From: Pseudomonas helleri | GTDB taxonomy: Bacteria; Pseudomonadota; Gammaproteobacteria; Pseudomonadales; Pseudomonadaceae | Assembly (NCBI RefSeq): GCF_001043025.1 | Contig: NZ_JYLD01000002.1 | Location: 62,001-126,000, forward strand | DNA: 64,000 bases | Direction: 5' to 3' | Translations under genes and position numbers: made by a program | Part shown: in pieces, positions 28,904-37,868 of the stretch | Position numbering within the stretch: the stretch's first letter is position 1 | Layout: every line of letters begins with the position of its first letter | Notes under the pieces: model-generated | Databases searched by the model: none | What the model was told of the DNA's origin: nothing | The model's input: only the letters and a program-made list of their open reading frames with translations

Positions 28904-30283
28904 ATGATTAAAGATCCTTTTGCACGACTCAATCTCGACCGGGAAGTCCTGACCGTCAGCCAGCTCAACGGCCGCGCGCGGGTCTTGCTCGAAGACGTGT
29001 TCAGCAATATCTGGGTCGAGGGCGAAATCTCCAACCTCGCCCGCCCGGCGTCTGGGCACATTTACTTCACCCTTAAAGACAGCGGTGCCCAAGTGCGCTG
29101 CGCGTTGTTTCGCAACAACGCCGCACGGGTGCGCCAGGCGCTGAAAGACGGCCTGGCGGTCAAAGTACGCGGCAAGGTCTCGCTGTTTGAAGGGCGCGGC
29201 GATTACCAGTTAATCCTCGATACCGTCGAGCCCGCCGGTGATGGCGCATTGCGTCTGGCCTTTGATGCCCTTAAAGAGAAACTCAGCGCCGAAGGCTTGT
29301 TCAGTGCCGAACGCAAAGTCCCGCTGCCGGCTCACCCGCAGCGCATTGGCATCATCAGTTCGCCAACCGGGGCGGTGATCCGCGACATCATCAGCGTGTT
29401 CCGCCGCCGCGCACCGCAAGTAGAACTGACCTTGATCCCCACTGCCGTGCAGGGCCGCGAAGCCACCGCGCAAATTGTCCGGGCTTTAAAACTGGCCGAT
29501 GCGCGGGGCTTTGACGCCTTGATTCTGGCCCGGGGCGGCGGATCGCTCGAAGACCTGTGGTGCTTTAACGAAGAAGCCGTTGCACGGGCGGTGGACGCCT
29601 GTGTGACGCCGATCGTCAGTGCCATCGGGCACGAAACCGATGTGTCGATCAGTGACTTTGTTGCCGACGTGCGGGCGCCGACGCCGTCTGCTGCGGCCGA
29701 ATTACTGGCGCCGGATGCCAGCGACCTGCAACGCCGGGTCGACAGCCTGCAGCGCCGACTTATCATGCGTATCCGCGACCGCCTGATGCGCGATCGCCTG
29801 CGCCTCGATGGGCTGGCCCGGCGCCTGCGCCATCCGGGTGAACGACTGCGCCAGCAGGCACAGCGCCTCGACGATCTGGACATGCGCATGCGCCGCGCGT
29901 TTGAGCGCAGCCTCAATACCCGCCGTGAGCGCTTGATACGTCTAGAAACACGCCTGTCAGCGCAACATCCGGGTCGTCAGCTAACCTTGCTCCGCCAGCG
30001 CCTGGACAGCCTTGCTGAGCGCCTGCCACGGGCGATGCGCGAAGGTCTCAAGGCCCGTCGTCTGACGCTGCACAGCCAGATGCAAACCCTGCACGTGGTC
30101 AGCCCGCTGGCCACCTTGGGTCGCGGCTACAGCATTTTGCTCGATGAGCGCGGCAATGCCATTCGAAGCGCCGAACAGACCCACAATGGCCAGCGCCTGA
30201 AGGCACGACTGGGCGAAGGCGAATTGCAGGTGCGGGTTGAAGACAACCACCTGACACCCGTGACCCTTTCTTTACTGGATTGA
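28904..30283 (+). CDS. xseA: Exodeoxyribonuclease VII large subunit
   Basis: 459 aa, matching the Pseudomonas XseA length. With XseB it degrades single-stranded DNA from both ends to oligonucleotides. N-terminal OB fold (VLTVSQLNGRARVLLEDVFSNIWVEGEISN; RGDYQLILDTVEPAG), catalytic domain from about 130 (HPQRIGIISSPTGAVIRDI, LILARGGGSLEDLWCFNEE, SAIGHETDVSISDFVAD) and a long Arg/Leu/Gln coiled coil from about 270 to 390. Start at 28904 (MIKDPFARL) is the family start; the frame extends upstream to 28868 without support. The M23 peptidase gene follows 4 nt after the stop. Confidence 0.97.
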   Translation: MIKDPFARLNLDREVLTVSQLNGRARVLLEDVFSNIWVEGEISNLARPASGHIYFTLKDSGAQVRCALFRNNAARVRQALKDGLAVKVRGKVSLFEGRGDYQLILDTVEPAGDGALRLAFDALKEKLSAEGLFSAERKVPLPAHPQRIGIISSPTGAVIRDIISVFRRRAPQVELTLIPTAVQGREATAQIVRALKLADARGFDALILARGGGSLEDLWCFNEEAVARAVDACVTPIVSAIGHETDVSISDFVADVRAPTPSAAAELLAPDASDLQRRVDSLQRRLIMRIRDRLMRDRLRLDGLARRLRHPGERLRQQAQRLDDLDMRMRRAFERSLNTRRERLIRLETRLSAQHPGRQLTLLRQRLDSLAERLPRAMREGLKARRLTLHSQMQTLHVVSPLATLGRGYSILLDERGNAIRSAEQTHNGQRLKARLGEGELQVRVEDNHLTPVTLSLLD

Positions 30284-30287
30284 GCTG

Positions 30288-31112
30288 ATGCCACGCTTTT
30301 TAACTGCTGCTTTATTGCTGTGCCTTGCTTTCAATGCCTCGGCCGCCGACAGCTACATCACCCGACTGCTCAACAAGCCGGTACCGGGCGGCGTGGCAGT
30401 GATCGACCTGGGCACCGGCGCGCAACGCCCAGAGGCCAAATACGATGGCAAACCGGTGTTGGTAGTCAAAGAGCAAGACACCTGGCGCGCCATTGTCGGC
30501 ATCCCGCTGACCGTCAAGCCGGGTACGCAAACCCTGAACGCCAACGGCCGAAACCTGAACTTCAGCGTGGGCAACAAGAAGTACCCCGAGCAGCACATCA
30601 CCCTGAAAAACCAGCGCCAGGTCAACCCCAACCCGGACGACCTCAAACGCATCGACAACGAGCTGGCGGTGCAGATCAAGGCGTACCGCACCTTCAGCCC
30701 GAACACGCCCAGCAACTTGCTGCTGGACAAGCCCGTCAACGGCCCGCTGTCGAGCAAGTTTGGCGTGCGCCGCTTCTTCAATGGCGAAGAGCGCAACCCG
30801 CATGCGGGCCTGGACTTTGCCGTGCCCGCAGGTACACCGATCAAAACCCCGGCCGCCGGCAAAGTCATCCTGATCGGCAACTACTTTTTTAATGGCAACA
30901 CCGTGTTTGTCGATCACGGGCAGGGCTTTATCAGCATGTTCTGCCACATGTCGAAAATCGACGCCAAGCTCGGCCAGCAACTGGCGCGTGGCGATGTGGT
31001 CGGCAAAGTCGGCTCAACCGGTCGCGCCACCGGGCCACATATGCACTGGAACGTCAGCCTGAACGACGCCCGGGTAGACCCGGCGATCTTTATCGGGGCC
31101 TTTCAGCCTTAG
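30288..31112 (+). CDS. M23-family (LytM) murein endopeptidase
   Basis: 274 aa. Signal peptide (MPRFLTAALLLCLAFNASA-AD), a beta-rich prodomain, then the LytM domain. Zinc ligands are intact: H172 and D176 (NPHAGLDFA) and H253 of HMHW, with catalytic H220 (SMFCHMS) and H251. It should cleave peptide cross-links of peptidoglycan in the periplasm. The start lies 4 nt after xseA, so the two genes are read together. Confidence 0.93.
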   Translation: MPRFLTAALLLCLAFNASAADSYITRLLNKPVPGGVAVIDLGTGAQRPEAKYDGKPVLVVKEQDTWRAIVGIPLTVKPGTQTLNANGRNLNFSVGNKKYPEQHITLKNQRQVNPNPDDLKRIDNELAVQIKAYRTFSPNTPSNLLLDKPVNGPLSSKFGVRRFFNGEERNPHAGLDFAVPAGTPIKTPAAGKVILIGNYFFNGNTVFVDHGQGFISMFCHMSKIDAKLGQQLARGDVVGKVGSTGRATGPHMHWNVSLNDARVDPAIFIGAFQP

Positions 31113-31121
31113 CGAAAACGC

Positions 31122-31157
31122 CGGGGTTTGGTCACTGCTCGTGAGCAAACCTCCCCG
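31122..31157. terminator. Weak hairpin after the M23 gene
   Basis: CGGGGTTTG pairs imperfectly with CAAACCTCCCCG across a 15-nt loop. No U-run follows, so it may be a pause or a factor-dependent end rather than an intrinsic terminator. Confidence 0.4.
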
Positions 31158-31201
31158 CACTAGTTATGTATGTCAGGCGCAGTCAAGCCGGGGCAGATAC
31201 T

Positions 31202-31224
31202 CCTCACAACTTTCTCTGTGAGGT
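31202..31224 (+). promoter_or_regulatory. Hairpin enclosing the toxin Shine-Dalgarno
   Basis: CCTCACA (31202-31208) and TGTGAGG (31217-31223) are perfect inverted arms around the 8-nt loop actttctc. The right arm contains the GAGG that serves as ribosome site for the ATG at 31232. If the stem forms in mRNA, translation of the 1411-aa protein is reduced until it opens. Confidence 0.55.
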
Positions 31225-31231
31225 GTAACCC

Positions 31232-34200
31232 ATGAGTGATGTATTTCATTTATCCCAAGACTTGAGCGCCGACCTGATTGCGGTCAGCGCCCAGGACGAG
31301 CAAGACCGTGTCAAAAAATGGGTGCAAATCGACACTCAGATCCAGACCCTGCTGGCTGAGCAACCCACCCTCCACTCATTTATACACAGCGAGCTGAAGG
31401 CGACGTTTACCCACGCCACGCAGACGCTTGATCCTGAGCAATTGCTGATCAGTGAAGAGGGTGATACGCAGCTCTCCAGTGTGCTGGATATCCTGCTACA
31501 GGCGCTGTGTGACGGCCATGCGCCGGAATTCAACCTGCTGAAGGCCACGCTTAAGGTTGTGGATGATTCATCGCCCGTCACTGTGAAAGTGGGCGACTTG
31601 CAGAGCTTTATATCCCGCGCGCGACGTTTTTTTGCCAGTGACTGCAAGACCCACACAGCGCAGTTTTGGCAGGATAAAAGCAGCCAAACCGGCACTCAAT
31701 CGCGCAAATCCTGGCTGCTCGACAAGCTCAAAGACGTGCTCAAGGCTGAAACCGAACTGCTGTCCCACGATGCCACGCTGACACCGGGCCAGGTGCAACT
31801 GATCAATAATGTGGTGCGTTACCCGTCGCTGAGCACCCGAGCTGCGCTCCCGGTCAGTTCGCGCCCGGCGGTTTATGCCCTGATACTTAAGGACCTGTCA
31901 AAAGAGCCACCGATTGCCTTCGCGGGTGCCTGGGTCATGACCGCGCGCGACGGCTCCGCAACCCTTGACGCATCAGGCATGACTCGCCTTTCTGACAAAA
32001 CGACAGAAGTTGAGATCAACGCCAAAGCCAATGCCGGTGAGGCTGTGTTGTACACCCCTTCAGGTGGTTTGCAGGGCTTTGCTTCGCTGCAGACATTAGA
32101 GGTCGAACTTAACCGCCGTCACACGGAAATCGCTGAATTCGAATCATTACTGGAGCTCTTGTCCCCCACTGATCTGATGCGGGTTCAGGCGCTGTCTGAA
32201 AAGGCTGAAACTTCTCTTGAATTCACGTTTAAGGAGATTCACGGCTCAGTGTTTGAGTATTGGCTCAAGGTGCATGACGATCAGCGTCAAGCCAATCTGG
32301 AACACGCGCTGTCGTTAGCCAAAACGGTTTCGCCCGCCCAATTGAGTGAACACCTGGAGTATGTGCTGGACTACGCTCCACGCTTCAAACAGGCGAGCGC
32401 CCTCAATGCACGTATCGCCAAGTTTTTAGGAAAAAAGACCCGCCAATGGCTGCTTAAAGCCAACGATGCTGACCGTCAGGCCTGGTTTGAGGCGGCTGCG
32501 CATTACCGAACCCTCAGTTTCATTGCCAACGACAATGGCGAGCCCTCAGCCCATCAATATGGCGACAGAGCGTTTTTGCTGCGCTACGCCCACGATCAGT
32601 TGCAGAACTACATCCAGGCAGAATATGGCCTGATCGTTGACCCGGACACCGTCTTTATCACCACAACGGTGGCCGAGCGCGGTTCAGGCCCCATTATCCC
32701 GATCAGTGCCTATGCCTCCTCGTCCTACACGGCGGTGAACAGCCTGTCGCGTACCGGCCCGTCCATCAAGCTGGTCAGTACGTCCCGAACACTGTCGCAA
32801 CTGGCCCTGGAGAACGTCGGTAGCCTGGACATTGACTACGCATTAACCGCCACCGTCTCAACGGGCAGCGCCGATGGACCACGAATGGACGCGTTGAGCG
32901 CTGCACAAATCAAGCACATCGTTCGCACGGTGAATATTGGCGATAGCTATGAGGCCTTCTTGCGGGACCGGTTCATCGAGTCCCCCCAAGCCCTCTCTCG
33001 TCGCGATACTGCCGCTCAATTGCTGATCGCCCAGATGCGCGTTGATGCACTTGAAGCGAAGATTTCCGGTGACTTCTCGCCAGATCGCCTGGACCGCGGT
33101 TATCGCTGGGTTGAGGCCGTTCTGAACGAGGTTGATGCCCCTGAAATTCCCGCCATGGTTGAAGGGCATCGCCTGAAGGTTCATCAATTGCTGATCAGTG
33201 AGGCCACAGTACGCGGGGTGCTGATTATCCTGGCACCGCCTTCAGGGGCTTATGCGCCTGACCCTTTGGAATTGAACCTCATCACACCGCAACCGCTGTC
33301 GTCCGTCAGCGCCATGGTTGTCTATACCCCTGAAGCACCTGACGGCAAGCGGTTTCGCGAGTTTGAAAATCGCGCGCACATGGCGAATAAATTCCTCAAT
33401 GCCCCTGAAATGGCCGGCTATCTGATTGGACGCGTCAGCGAAGGCGCTCAAGCCCGAGTCCAGCAACGGGTGACTGAAGGGCTCAGAGCAGCCGATGTTC
33501 GGGACACCGCGATTACCGGCGACTTCATTGAGAAAACCTGTTTGGCCGAGATCGAGCATGCCTTGGCCAGCGCAGATGCCTTGAGCCTGTCGACCACAGA
33601 AAGCAACCGTCTGGCCGTGTGGAGCGGCATAGAAACAGCGGTGGACATCGTCACGATTATCCTGCCATTTAAGGTCACGGCCATGATTGCCCTGGGACGC
33701 AGTTTGATCGAGATGTGGCATGGCTTTGATGCGCTGAAACGCGGCAATCAGAGTGAAGCGATTGGGCATTTTGTCGGCATGATTGAGCGCTGGGTGGATG
33801 CCGGGGTGGACATCGGGACCGCTCTCGCCAAATTACCCGCGAAAGGAACGTTGGCCTTGCATCCGAAATTGGCCTACAAACAGGGCGTCGAAGGGCTGAC
33901 AAAGCGCACAGACGGCGCCTATGCAGGCATCTATGAAAGGACGCCGAAACACGGCGGTTTCTCCCAATACTTTATCCAGCAGCAAAAGCATTGGTTTCAG
34001 GTGGTGTATGACGCGGACCGCCTGACTTGGCGAGTAATGGATATGCGTCGCCCGCGCGCTTGGTACCGCTCTGCGATTCGTCAGGGCACGGATGGTCTGT
34101 GGCGTATCGGCACACCGGAGTTGAGCGTGCTGGGGGGCGGGACATATTCGCTGGCCACTTTCAAGGTACGTGAGGCTTTCCCACGCTTTACCCTGGATGA

Positions 34201-35467
34201 GGCCAAAAAGCTGCTCGACCAATACAACTTTCCTGCACCTCGCCGAGACAAGATGGAACTTTATCTGGCCGAGTTCCTGGTCGAGCATAGAGAGCTGCCC
34301 CGGTGGGCCCAGCACTACCTCAAGCCAGGGCTAGATGGTGCCCCAGCACAAGCCCTCACCCCTGAGCCCGGCACTTCGAGCGCCGTCCCGTTAAGCAACA
34401 AGCGCAAGCGGCCCATTGTGGATGATGAGCCGGTACAACCTAAACCGACTCAACCGGTTCCCTCCAGCGGCACTAACGCACCAGGCACTGTCAGCAGTAA
34501 CGAGTGGCAAAACTGGGCCCGAACCGTTCCCGGCGAAACTTATACCTCGGTCAGCCTGAATCCGCCCATTTCTGAAATAGGCAGCGGCTCTAATCTTCGA
34601 GTGATTAAAAAAGACAGCAAGTGGTTCGACATTTTGCCTCAGGGCAACCTGCCACTGGATATACAGGTGTACTTGAAAAAGCCTGGTCAGGTGATCTCGA
34701 CCTATGAGCAACTGGAAAAGCTGATCTTGAAAAACAAGTACTTGCAACCGCGCCTGGCCGAATTTGAGGGAGGAGCGTGGGCGATCAAGGAGCCGCTGCT
34801 GCAAAAGCCGATCTGGCAATACGTCCTCAAGTCTCTGCCGGGCCTGACGCCAGACTCTGCACAGGTAGTGGCCAAGCGTCTATTTATGTTGTCCGACAGC
34901 ACCACTTGGTTGCTCACACAAACCCGTATGCGCACGTTGACCGAAACGTTGTATGGCTGGTTTTCCGGCCATCTGCCACATGGCTCGGGAGCATTGCGTG
35001 ATCCCTTGGCCCTCTTGACGCCAGCCTTGGGCATTCGCCCTAAAACGTTACTGGTTCGAACACGCGCTTCACCGACCTGGTTTGACCGGATCGACTTTTC
35101 ATTGAAAGCCGGCGATTTATTAAAACTGAGCAATGCCGCTGGACTCAATGAAGTCATGCGTAGCCTGCTTCAGCGGCTCGGCTACACCATTTATGCGGAC
35201 ATCCCCGGGGTCAGTGAGTTGGTGTTCAAGCGAACAGGCGCGCAAACCATCAACTTCATGCAGTTGCACAGAGCGGTCGGAGCGGAGCTGGCGCTTGTCA
35301 TCGAGCTGGAGGATGCGGTCACCCTTATGATCAATAAGAACCCGTTGTCCCCCTTGTCCCTGGCGCTCACCAATGCACGGGCCGAGGGCAAACTCATGAC
35401 CTTTGTGGGAGGCGTCCAGAACACACCGCCCTACGGCCTCACACAGGGCTTTATTTGCAGGACGTAG
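31232..35467 (+). CDS. Large toxin-like protein, DUF6543/dermonecrotic-type
   Basis: 1411 aa, without a signal peptide. Helical N-terminal two-thirds with a hydrophobic/amphipathic stretch near 803-825 (AVDIVTIILPFKVTAMIALG) that could insert into membranes. The segment at about 899-960 (GIYERTPKHGGFSQYFI..KHWFQVVYDADRLTWRVMD) is the kind found in Pseudomonas DUF6543 'dermonecrotic toxin' proteins. A Pro/Thr-rich linker at about 1037-1090 contains a basic KRKRP tract. The last ~320 residues form a separate domain I do not recognise; no Cys-His-Asp, NEL or glucosyltransferase DxD centre is evident. GAGGTG lies upstream in a hairpin. It stands alone between xseA-M23 and leuA, with no immunity, chaperone or secretion gene nearby. 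Delivery route unknown. Confidence 0.75.
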   Translation: MSDVFHLSQDLSADLIAVSAQDEQDRVKKWVQIDTQIQTLLAEQPTLHSFIHSELKATFTHATQTLDPEQLLISEEGDTQLSSVLDILLQALCDGHAPEFNLLKATLKVVDDSSPVTVKVGDLQSFISRARRFFASDCKTHTAQFWQDKSSQTGTQSRKSWLLDKLKDVLKAETELLSHDATLTPGQVQLINNVVRYPSLSTRAALPVSSRPAVYALILKDLSKEPPIAFAGAWVMTARDGSATLDASGMTRLSDKTTEVEINAKANAGEAVLYTPSGGLQGFASLQTLEVELNRRHTEIAEFESLLELLSPTDLMRVQALSEKAETSLEFTFKEIHGSVFEYWLKVHDDQRQANLEHALSLAKTVSPAQLSEHLEYVLDYAPRFKQASALNARIAKFLGKKTRQWLLKANDADRQAWFEAAAHYRTLSFIANDNGEPSAHQYGDRAFLLRYAHDQLQNYIQAEYGLIVDPDTVFITTTVAERGSGPIIPISAYASSSYTAVNSLSRTGPSIKLVSTSRTLSQLALENVGSLDIDYALTATVSTGSADGPRMDALSAAQIKHIVRTVNIGDSYEAFLRDRFIESPQALSRRDTAAQLLIAQMRVDALEAKISGDFSPDRLDRGYRWVEAVLNEVDAPEIPAMVEGHRLKVHQLLISEATVRGVLIILAPPSGAYAPDPLELNLITPQPLSSVSAMVVYTPEAPDGKRFREFENRAHMANKFLNAPEMAGYLIGRVSEGAQARVQQRVTEGLRAADVRDTAITGDFIEKTCLAEIEHALASADALSLSTTESNRLAVWSGIETAVDIVTIILPFKVTAMIALGRSLIEMWHGFDALKRGNQSEAIGHFVGMIERWVDAGVDIGTALAKLPAKGTLALHPKLAYKQGVEGLTKRTDGAYAGIYERTPKHGGFSQYFIQQQKHWFQVVYDADRLTWRVMDMRRPRAWYRSAIRQGTDGLWRIGTPELSVLGGGTYSLATFKVREAFPRFTLDEAKKLLDQYNFPAPRRDKMELYLAEFLVEHRELPRWAQHYLKPGLDGAPAQALTPEPGTSSAVPLSNKRKRPIVDDEPVQPKPTQPVPSSGTNAPGTVSSNEWQNWARTVPGETYTSVSLNPPISEIGSGSNLRVIKKDSKWFDILPQGNLPLDIQVYLKKPGQVISTYEQLEKLILKNKYLQPRLAEFEGGAWAIKEPLLQKPIWQYVLKSLPGLTPDSAQVVAKRLFMLSDSTTWLLTQTRMRTLTETLYGWFSGHLPHGSGALRDPLALLTPALGIRPKTLLVRTRASPTWFDRIDFSLKAGDLLKLSNAAGLNEVMRSLLQRLGYTIYADIPGVSELVFKRTGAQTINFMQLHRAVGAELALVIELEDAVTLMINKNPLSPLSLALTNARAEGKLMTFVGGVQNTPPYGLTQGFICRT

Positions 35468-35475
35468 GGCAGTAA

Positions 35476-35505
35476 CCGGCCAGTTCGTTAGCTGGCCGGG
35501 TTTCG
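35476..35505 (+). terminator. Terminator of the toxin gene
   Basis: Perfect 8-bp stem CCGGCCAG (35476-35483)/CTGGCCGG (35492-35499) with loop ttcgttag, followed by GTTTCGG, 8 nt past the stop. Confidence 0.75.
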
Positions 35506-35686
35506 GTAATCAGCGAAATACTTTTGCAGCACAAGATGAATGCCATACGCCTTATATGAACAATTTTGTTCACTGTTAATCCTAGAAGACGCCATATAAA
35601 TTCGATTTTTTGCTTTAAACGCGCAATTCTCCTAATGTTTTTCAGGCCGCTTGCCAACGTCTTTCGCAATGGTTAGGGTTGAGCCT

Positions 35687-35764
35687 ATGAAAACACCTCA
35701 TACCCTCATTCAATTACGCCAGCACCGAAGCCTCTGCCTCGTCAGTGCACGACTGCAAAGCTGA
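35687..35764 (+). CDS. Putative leucine leader peptide upstream of leuA
   Basis: 25-codon ORF (MKTPHTLIQLRQHRSLC...) ending 84 nt before leuA. Five of 25 codons are Leu (CTC, TTA, CTC, CTC, CTG), with a weak AGGG/TTGAG ribosome site. Enteric leuL leaders use a run of leucine codons to sense charged tRNA-Leu. Here the leucines are spaced, and no clear U-tailed terminator follows. However CAAAGC (35756-35761) can pair with a GCTTTG further down while the overlapping GCTGAA can pair with TTCAGC, giving mutually exclusive folds. Role in attenuation is inferred. The rest of the 35506-35848 gap shows nothing else. Confidence 0.45.
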   Translation: MKTPHTLIQLRQHRSLCLVSARLQS

Positions 35765-35848
35765 AACGCGCTGCCTCGTCCCCCCTGCTTTGTATTTCTT
35801 CAGCGAGCCACTTGTCTCTATACGGCCCGCACATTAAAGGATTGCCTG

Positions 35849-37528
35849 ATGACCATGCTCAAAGACCCCTCTTCCAAATATCGCGCCTTTCCGGTCATTG
35901 ATTTACCTGACCGTACCTGGCCATCGAAAACCATCACCCAAGCGCCGATCTGGTGCAGCTCTGACCTGCGCGACGGCAACCAGTCGCTGATCGAGCCGAT
36001 GGATGCAGTGAAAAAACTGCGCTTTTGGAAGACCCTGGTCAGCGTTGGCGTTAAAGAAATTGAGGCGTCGTTCCCGGCTGCTTCGCAGACCGACTTTGAC
36101 TTCGTGCGTACGTTGATCGAAGACGGCCACATCCCGGACGACACCACTATTCAGGTGTTGACCCAAGGCCGTGAAGACCTGATCGCACGGACATTCGAAT
36201 CGCTGCGCGGCGCGAAAAAAGCCATCGTGCACTTGTACAACGCGACCTCGCCGTCGTTCCGCCGCATCGTGTTCAACCAGGACAAGGACGGCATCAAAGA
36301 AATCGCCGTCAGCGCGGCCAAGCTGTTCGTCAAATACGCCGCTCAACAGCCAGAAACCCAGTGGACTTTTGAATACTCCCCAGAGACCTTCAGCGCCACT
36401 GAGCTGGAGTTCGCCAAGGAAGTGTGTGACGCGGTGATCGAGGTCTGGAACCCGACGCCTGAGCACAAAGTGATCCTCAACTTGCCTGCCACCGTTGAGT
36501 GCGCCACCCCGAACATCTATGCCGACCAGATTGAATGGTTCGGTCGCCACATCAACCGCCGTGACAGCGTGATCATCAGCCTGCACACCCACAACGACCG
36601 TGGCACCGGTGTTGCCGCCACTGAGTTGGGCTTGATGGCCGGTGCAGACCGCGTCGAAGGCTGCCTGTTCGGTAACGGCGAGCGCACCGGCAACGTTGAC
36701 CTGGTGACCGTAGCCCTGAACATGTACACCCAAGGCCTCGACCCGCAGCTGGACTTCTCTGACATTGACGGCGTGCGTAAAGTCGTTGAAGAGTGCAACC
36801 AGATCCCGGTTCACCCTCGCCATCCGTATGTGGGCGACTTGGTCCACACTGCGTTCTCGGGCTCGCACCAGGACGCCATCCGCAAAGGTTTCGCCCAGCA
36901 GAAGCCCGACGCCCTGTGGGAAGTCCCGTACTTGCCGATCGACCCGGCAGACATTGGCCGTAGCTATGAGGCCGTGATTCGGGTGAACAGCCAGTCCGGT
37001 AAAGGCGGGATTGCTTACCTGCTGGAGCAGGAATACGGCATCAGCTTGCCACGCCGCATGCAGATCGAGTTCAGCCAGGTGGTTCAGCGTGAGACCGACC
37101 GTCTTGGCCTTGAAATGACCGCGCAGCAGATCCACAGCTTGTTGCACAGCGAGTATCTGCAAGCCAACACCCCGTACGCGCTGGTTAGTCATCGCCTGCA
37201 GGAAGAAAACGGCCACAGCGCGGTTGAGGTTGAAGTGTCGGCCAAAGGCGCTGGTGAGACCAACCTGCGTTGGAACGGCAAAGGCAATGGCGCCCTGGAA
37301 GCCCTGGTTGCCGGCCTGCCGGTCAAAGCTGAAATCATGGACTACAACGAGCATGCCATCGGTGCTGGCACCAACGCCAAAGCCGCTGCTTACATCGAGC
37401 TGCGGGTGAATGGTGAGCGTGCTGTGCATGGTGTGGGCATCGATGAAAACATCACCACCGCCAGCTTCAAGGCCCTGTTCAGCGCCCTGAACCGCTCACT
37501 GAGCGAAGCCGACGCTAAAGCTGCCTAA
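35849..37528 (+). CDS. leuA: 2-isopropylmalate synthase
   Basis: 559 aa, the long LeuA form of Pseudomonas and actinobacteria. Condenses acetyl-CoA with 2-oxoisovalerate, the first step of leucine synthesis. HMGL-like TIM barrel with [11 protein letters not shown] near the N-terminus (metal-binding D), [17 protein letters not shown] (HxH metal ligands) and [11 protein letters not shown]; the C-terminal regulatory LeuA dimer domain (from about 430) should give leucine feedback. AAAGGA lies 7 nt before the ATG. Monocistronic, ending in a strong terminator. Confidence 0.98.
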   Translation: MTMLKDPSSKYRAFPVIDLPDRTWPSKTITQAPIWCSSDLRDGNQSLIEPMDAVKKLRFWKTLVSVGVKEIEASFPAASQTDFDFVRTLIEDGHIPDDTTIQVLTQGREDLIARTFESLRGAKKAIVHLYNATSPSFRRIVFNQDKDGIKEIAVSAAKLFVKYAAQQPETQWTFEYSPETFSATELEFAKEVCDAVIEVWNPTPEHKVILNLPATVECATPNIYADQIEWFGRHINRRDSVIISLHTHNDRGTGVAATELGLMAGADRVEGCLFGNGERTGNVDLVTVALNMYTQGLDPQLDFSDIDGVRKVVEECNQIPVHPRHPYVGDLVHTAFSGSHQDAIRKGFAQQKPDALWEVPYLPIDPADIGRSYEAVIRVNSQSGKGGIAYLLEQEYGISLPRRMQIEFSQVVQRETDRLGLEMTAQQIHSLLHSEYLQANTPYALVSHRLQEENGHSAVEVEVSAKGAGETNLRWNGKGNGALEALVAGLPVKAEIMDYNEHAIGAGTNAKAAAYIELRVNGERAVHGVGIDENITTASFKALFSALNRSLSEADAKAA

Positions 37529-37544
37529 ACGTCTGCTGAAACGC

Positions 37545-37581
37545 AAAAAGGCCCTGAGGTGCGAACCTCAGGGCCTTTTTT
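37545..37581 (+). terminator. Terminator of leuA
   Basis: GGCCCTGAGGT/ACCTCAGGGCC stem with loop gcga, flanked by AAAAA and TTTTTT, 17 nt after the leuA stop. Works on either strand. Confidence 0.95.
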
Positions 37582-37591
37582 GTTGACGCTT

Positions 37592-37868
37592 TTGTAGGAG
37601 CGAGCTTGCCTCGCGATCTTTTGATCTTTCGCAGCCTTCGTACCTCGTCAGCGACTACAGCCGGACGTAGCCTCGCAAAGCTCGTCAACTGCTACGGGGA
37701 ATGTCTGCGATGCATGATCCCCTGTAGGAGCTGCCGCAGGCTGCGATCTTTTGATCTTTCGCAGCCTTCGTGCCTCGTCAGCGACTACAGCCGGACGTAG
37801 CCTCGCAAGGCTCGTCAACTGCTACGGGCGTACGCAGCTCGCGATCTTTTAAAAGATCGCGAGGTGTA
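37592..37868. repeat. REP cluster with a duplicated 86-bp unit
   Basis: 37613-37698 and 37743-37828 are direct copies of an 86-bp unit, offset 130 bp, with only two mismatches (37642/37772 and 37679/37809). Each unit has internal inverted arms (cctcgtcagcgactacag and gtagcctcgcaaggctcgtc). A REP half (37592-37620) precedes them and another REP hairpin (gcgatctttt/aaaagatcgc, 37842-37863) follows. No gene is supported in 37582-37868. Confidence 0.9.

Noticed and set aside
35903..37429. Long minus-strand frame over leuA
   Set aside because: Shadow of leuA in a GC-rich genome; the same holds for the long opposite-strand frames over der (40068-41396), iscS (53202-54485), hisS, guaA and secD.
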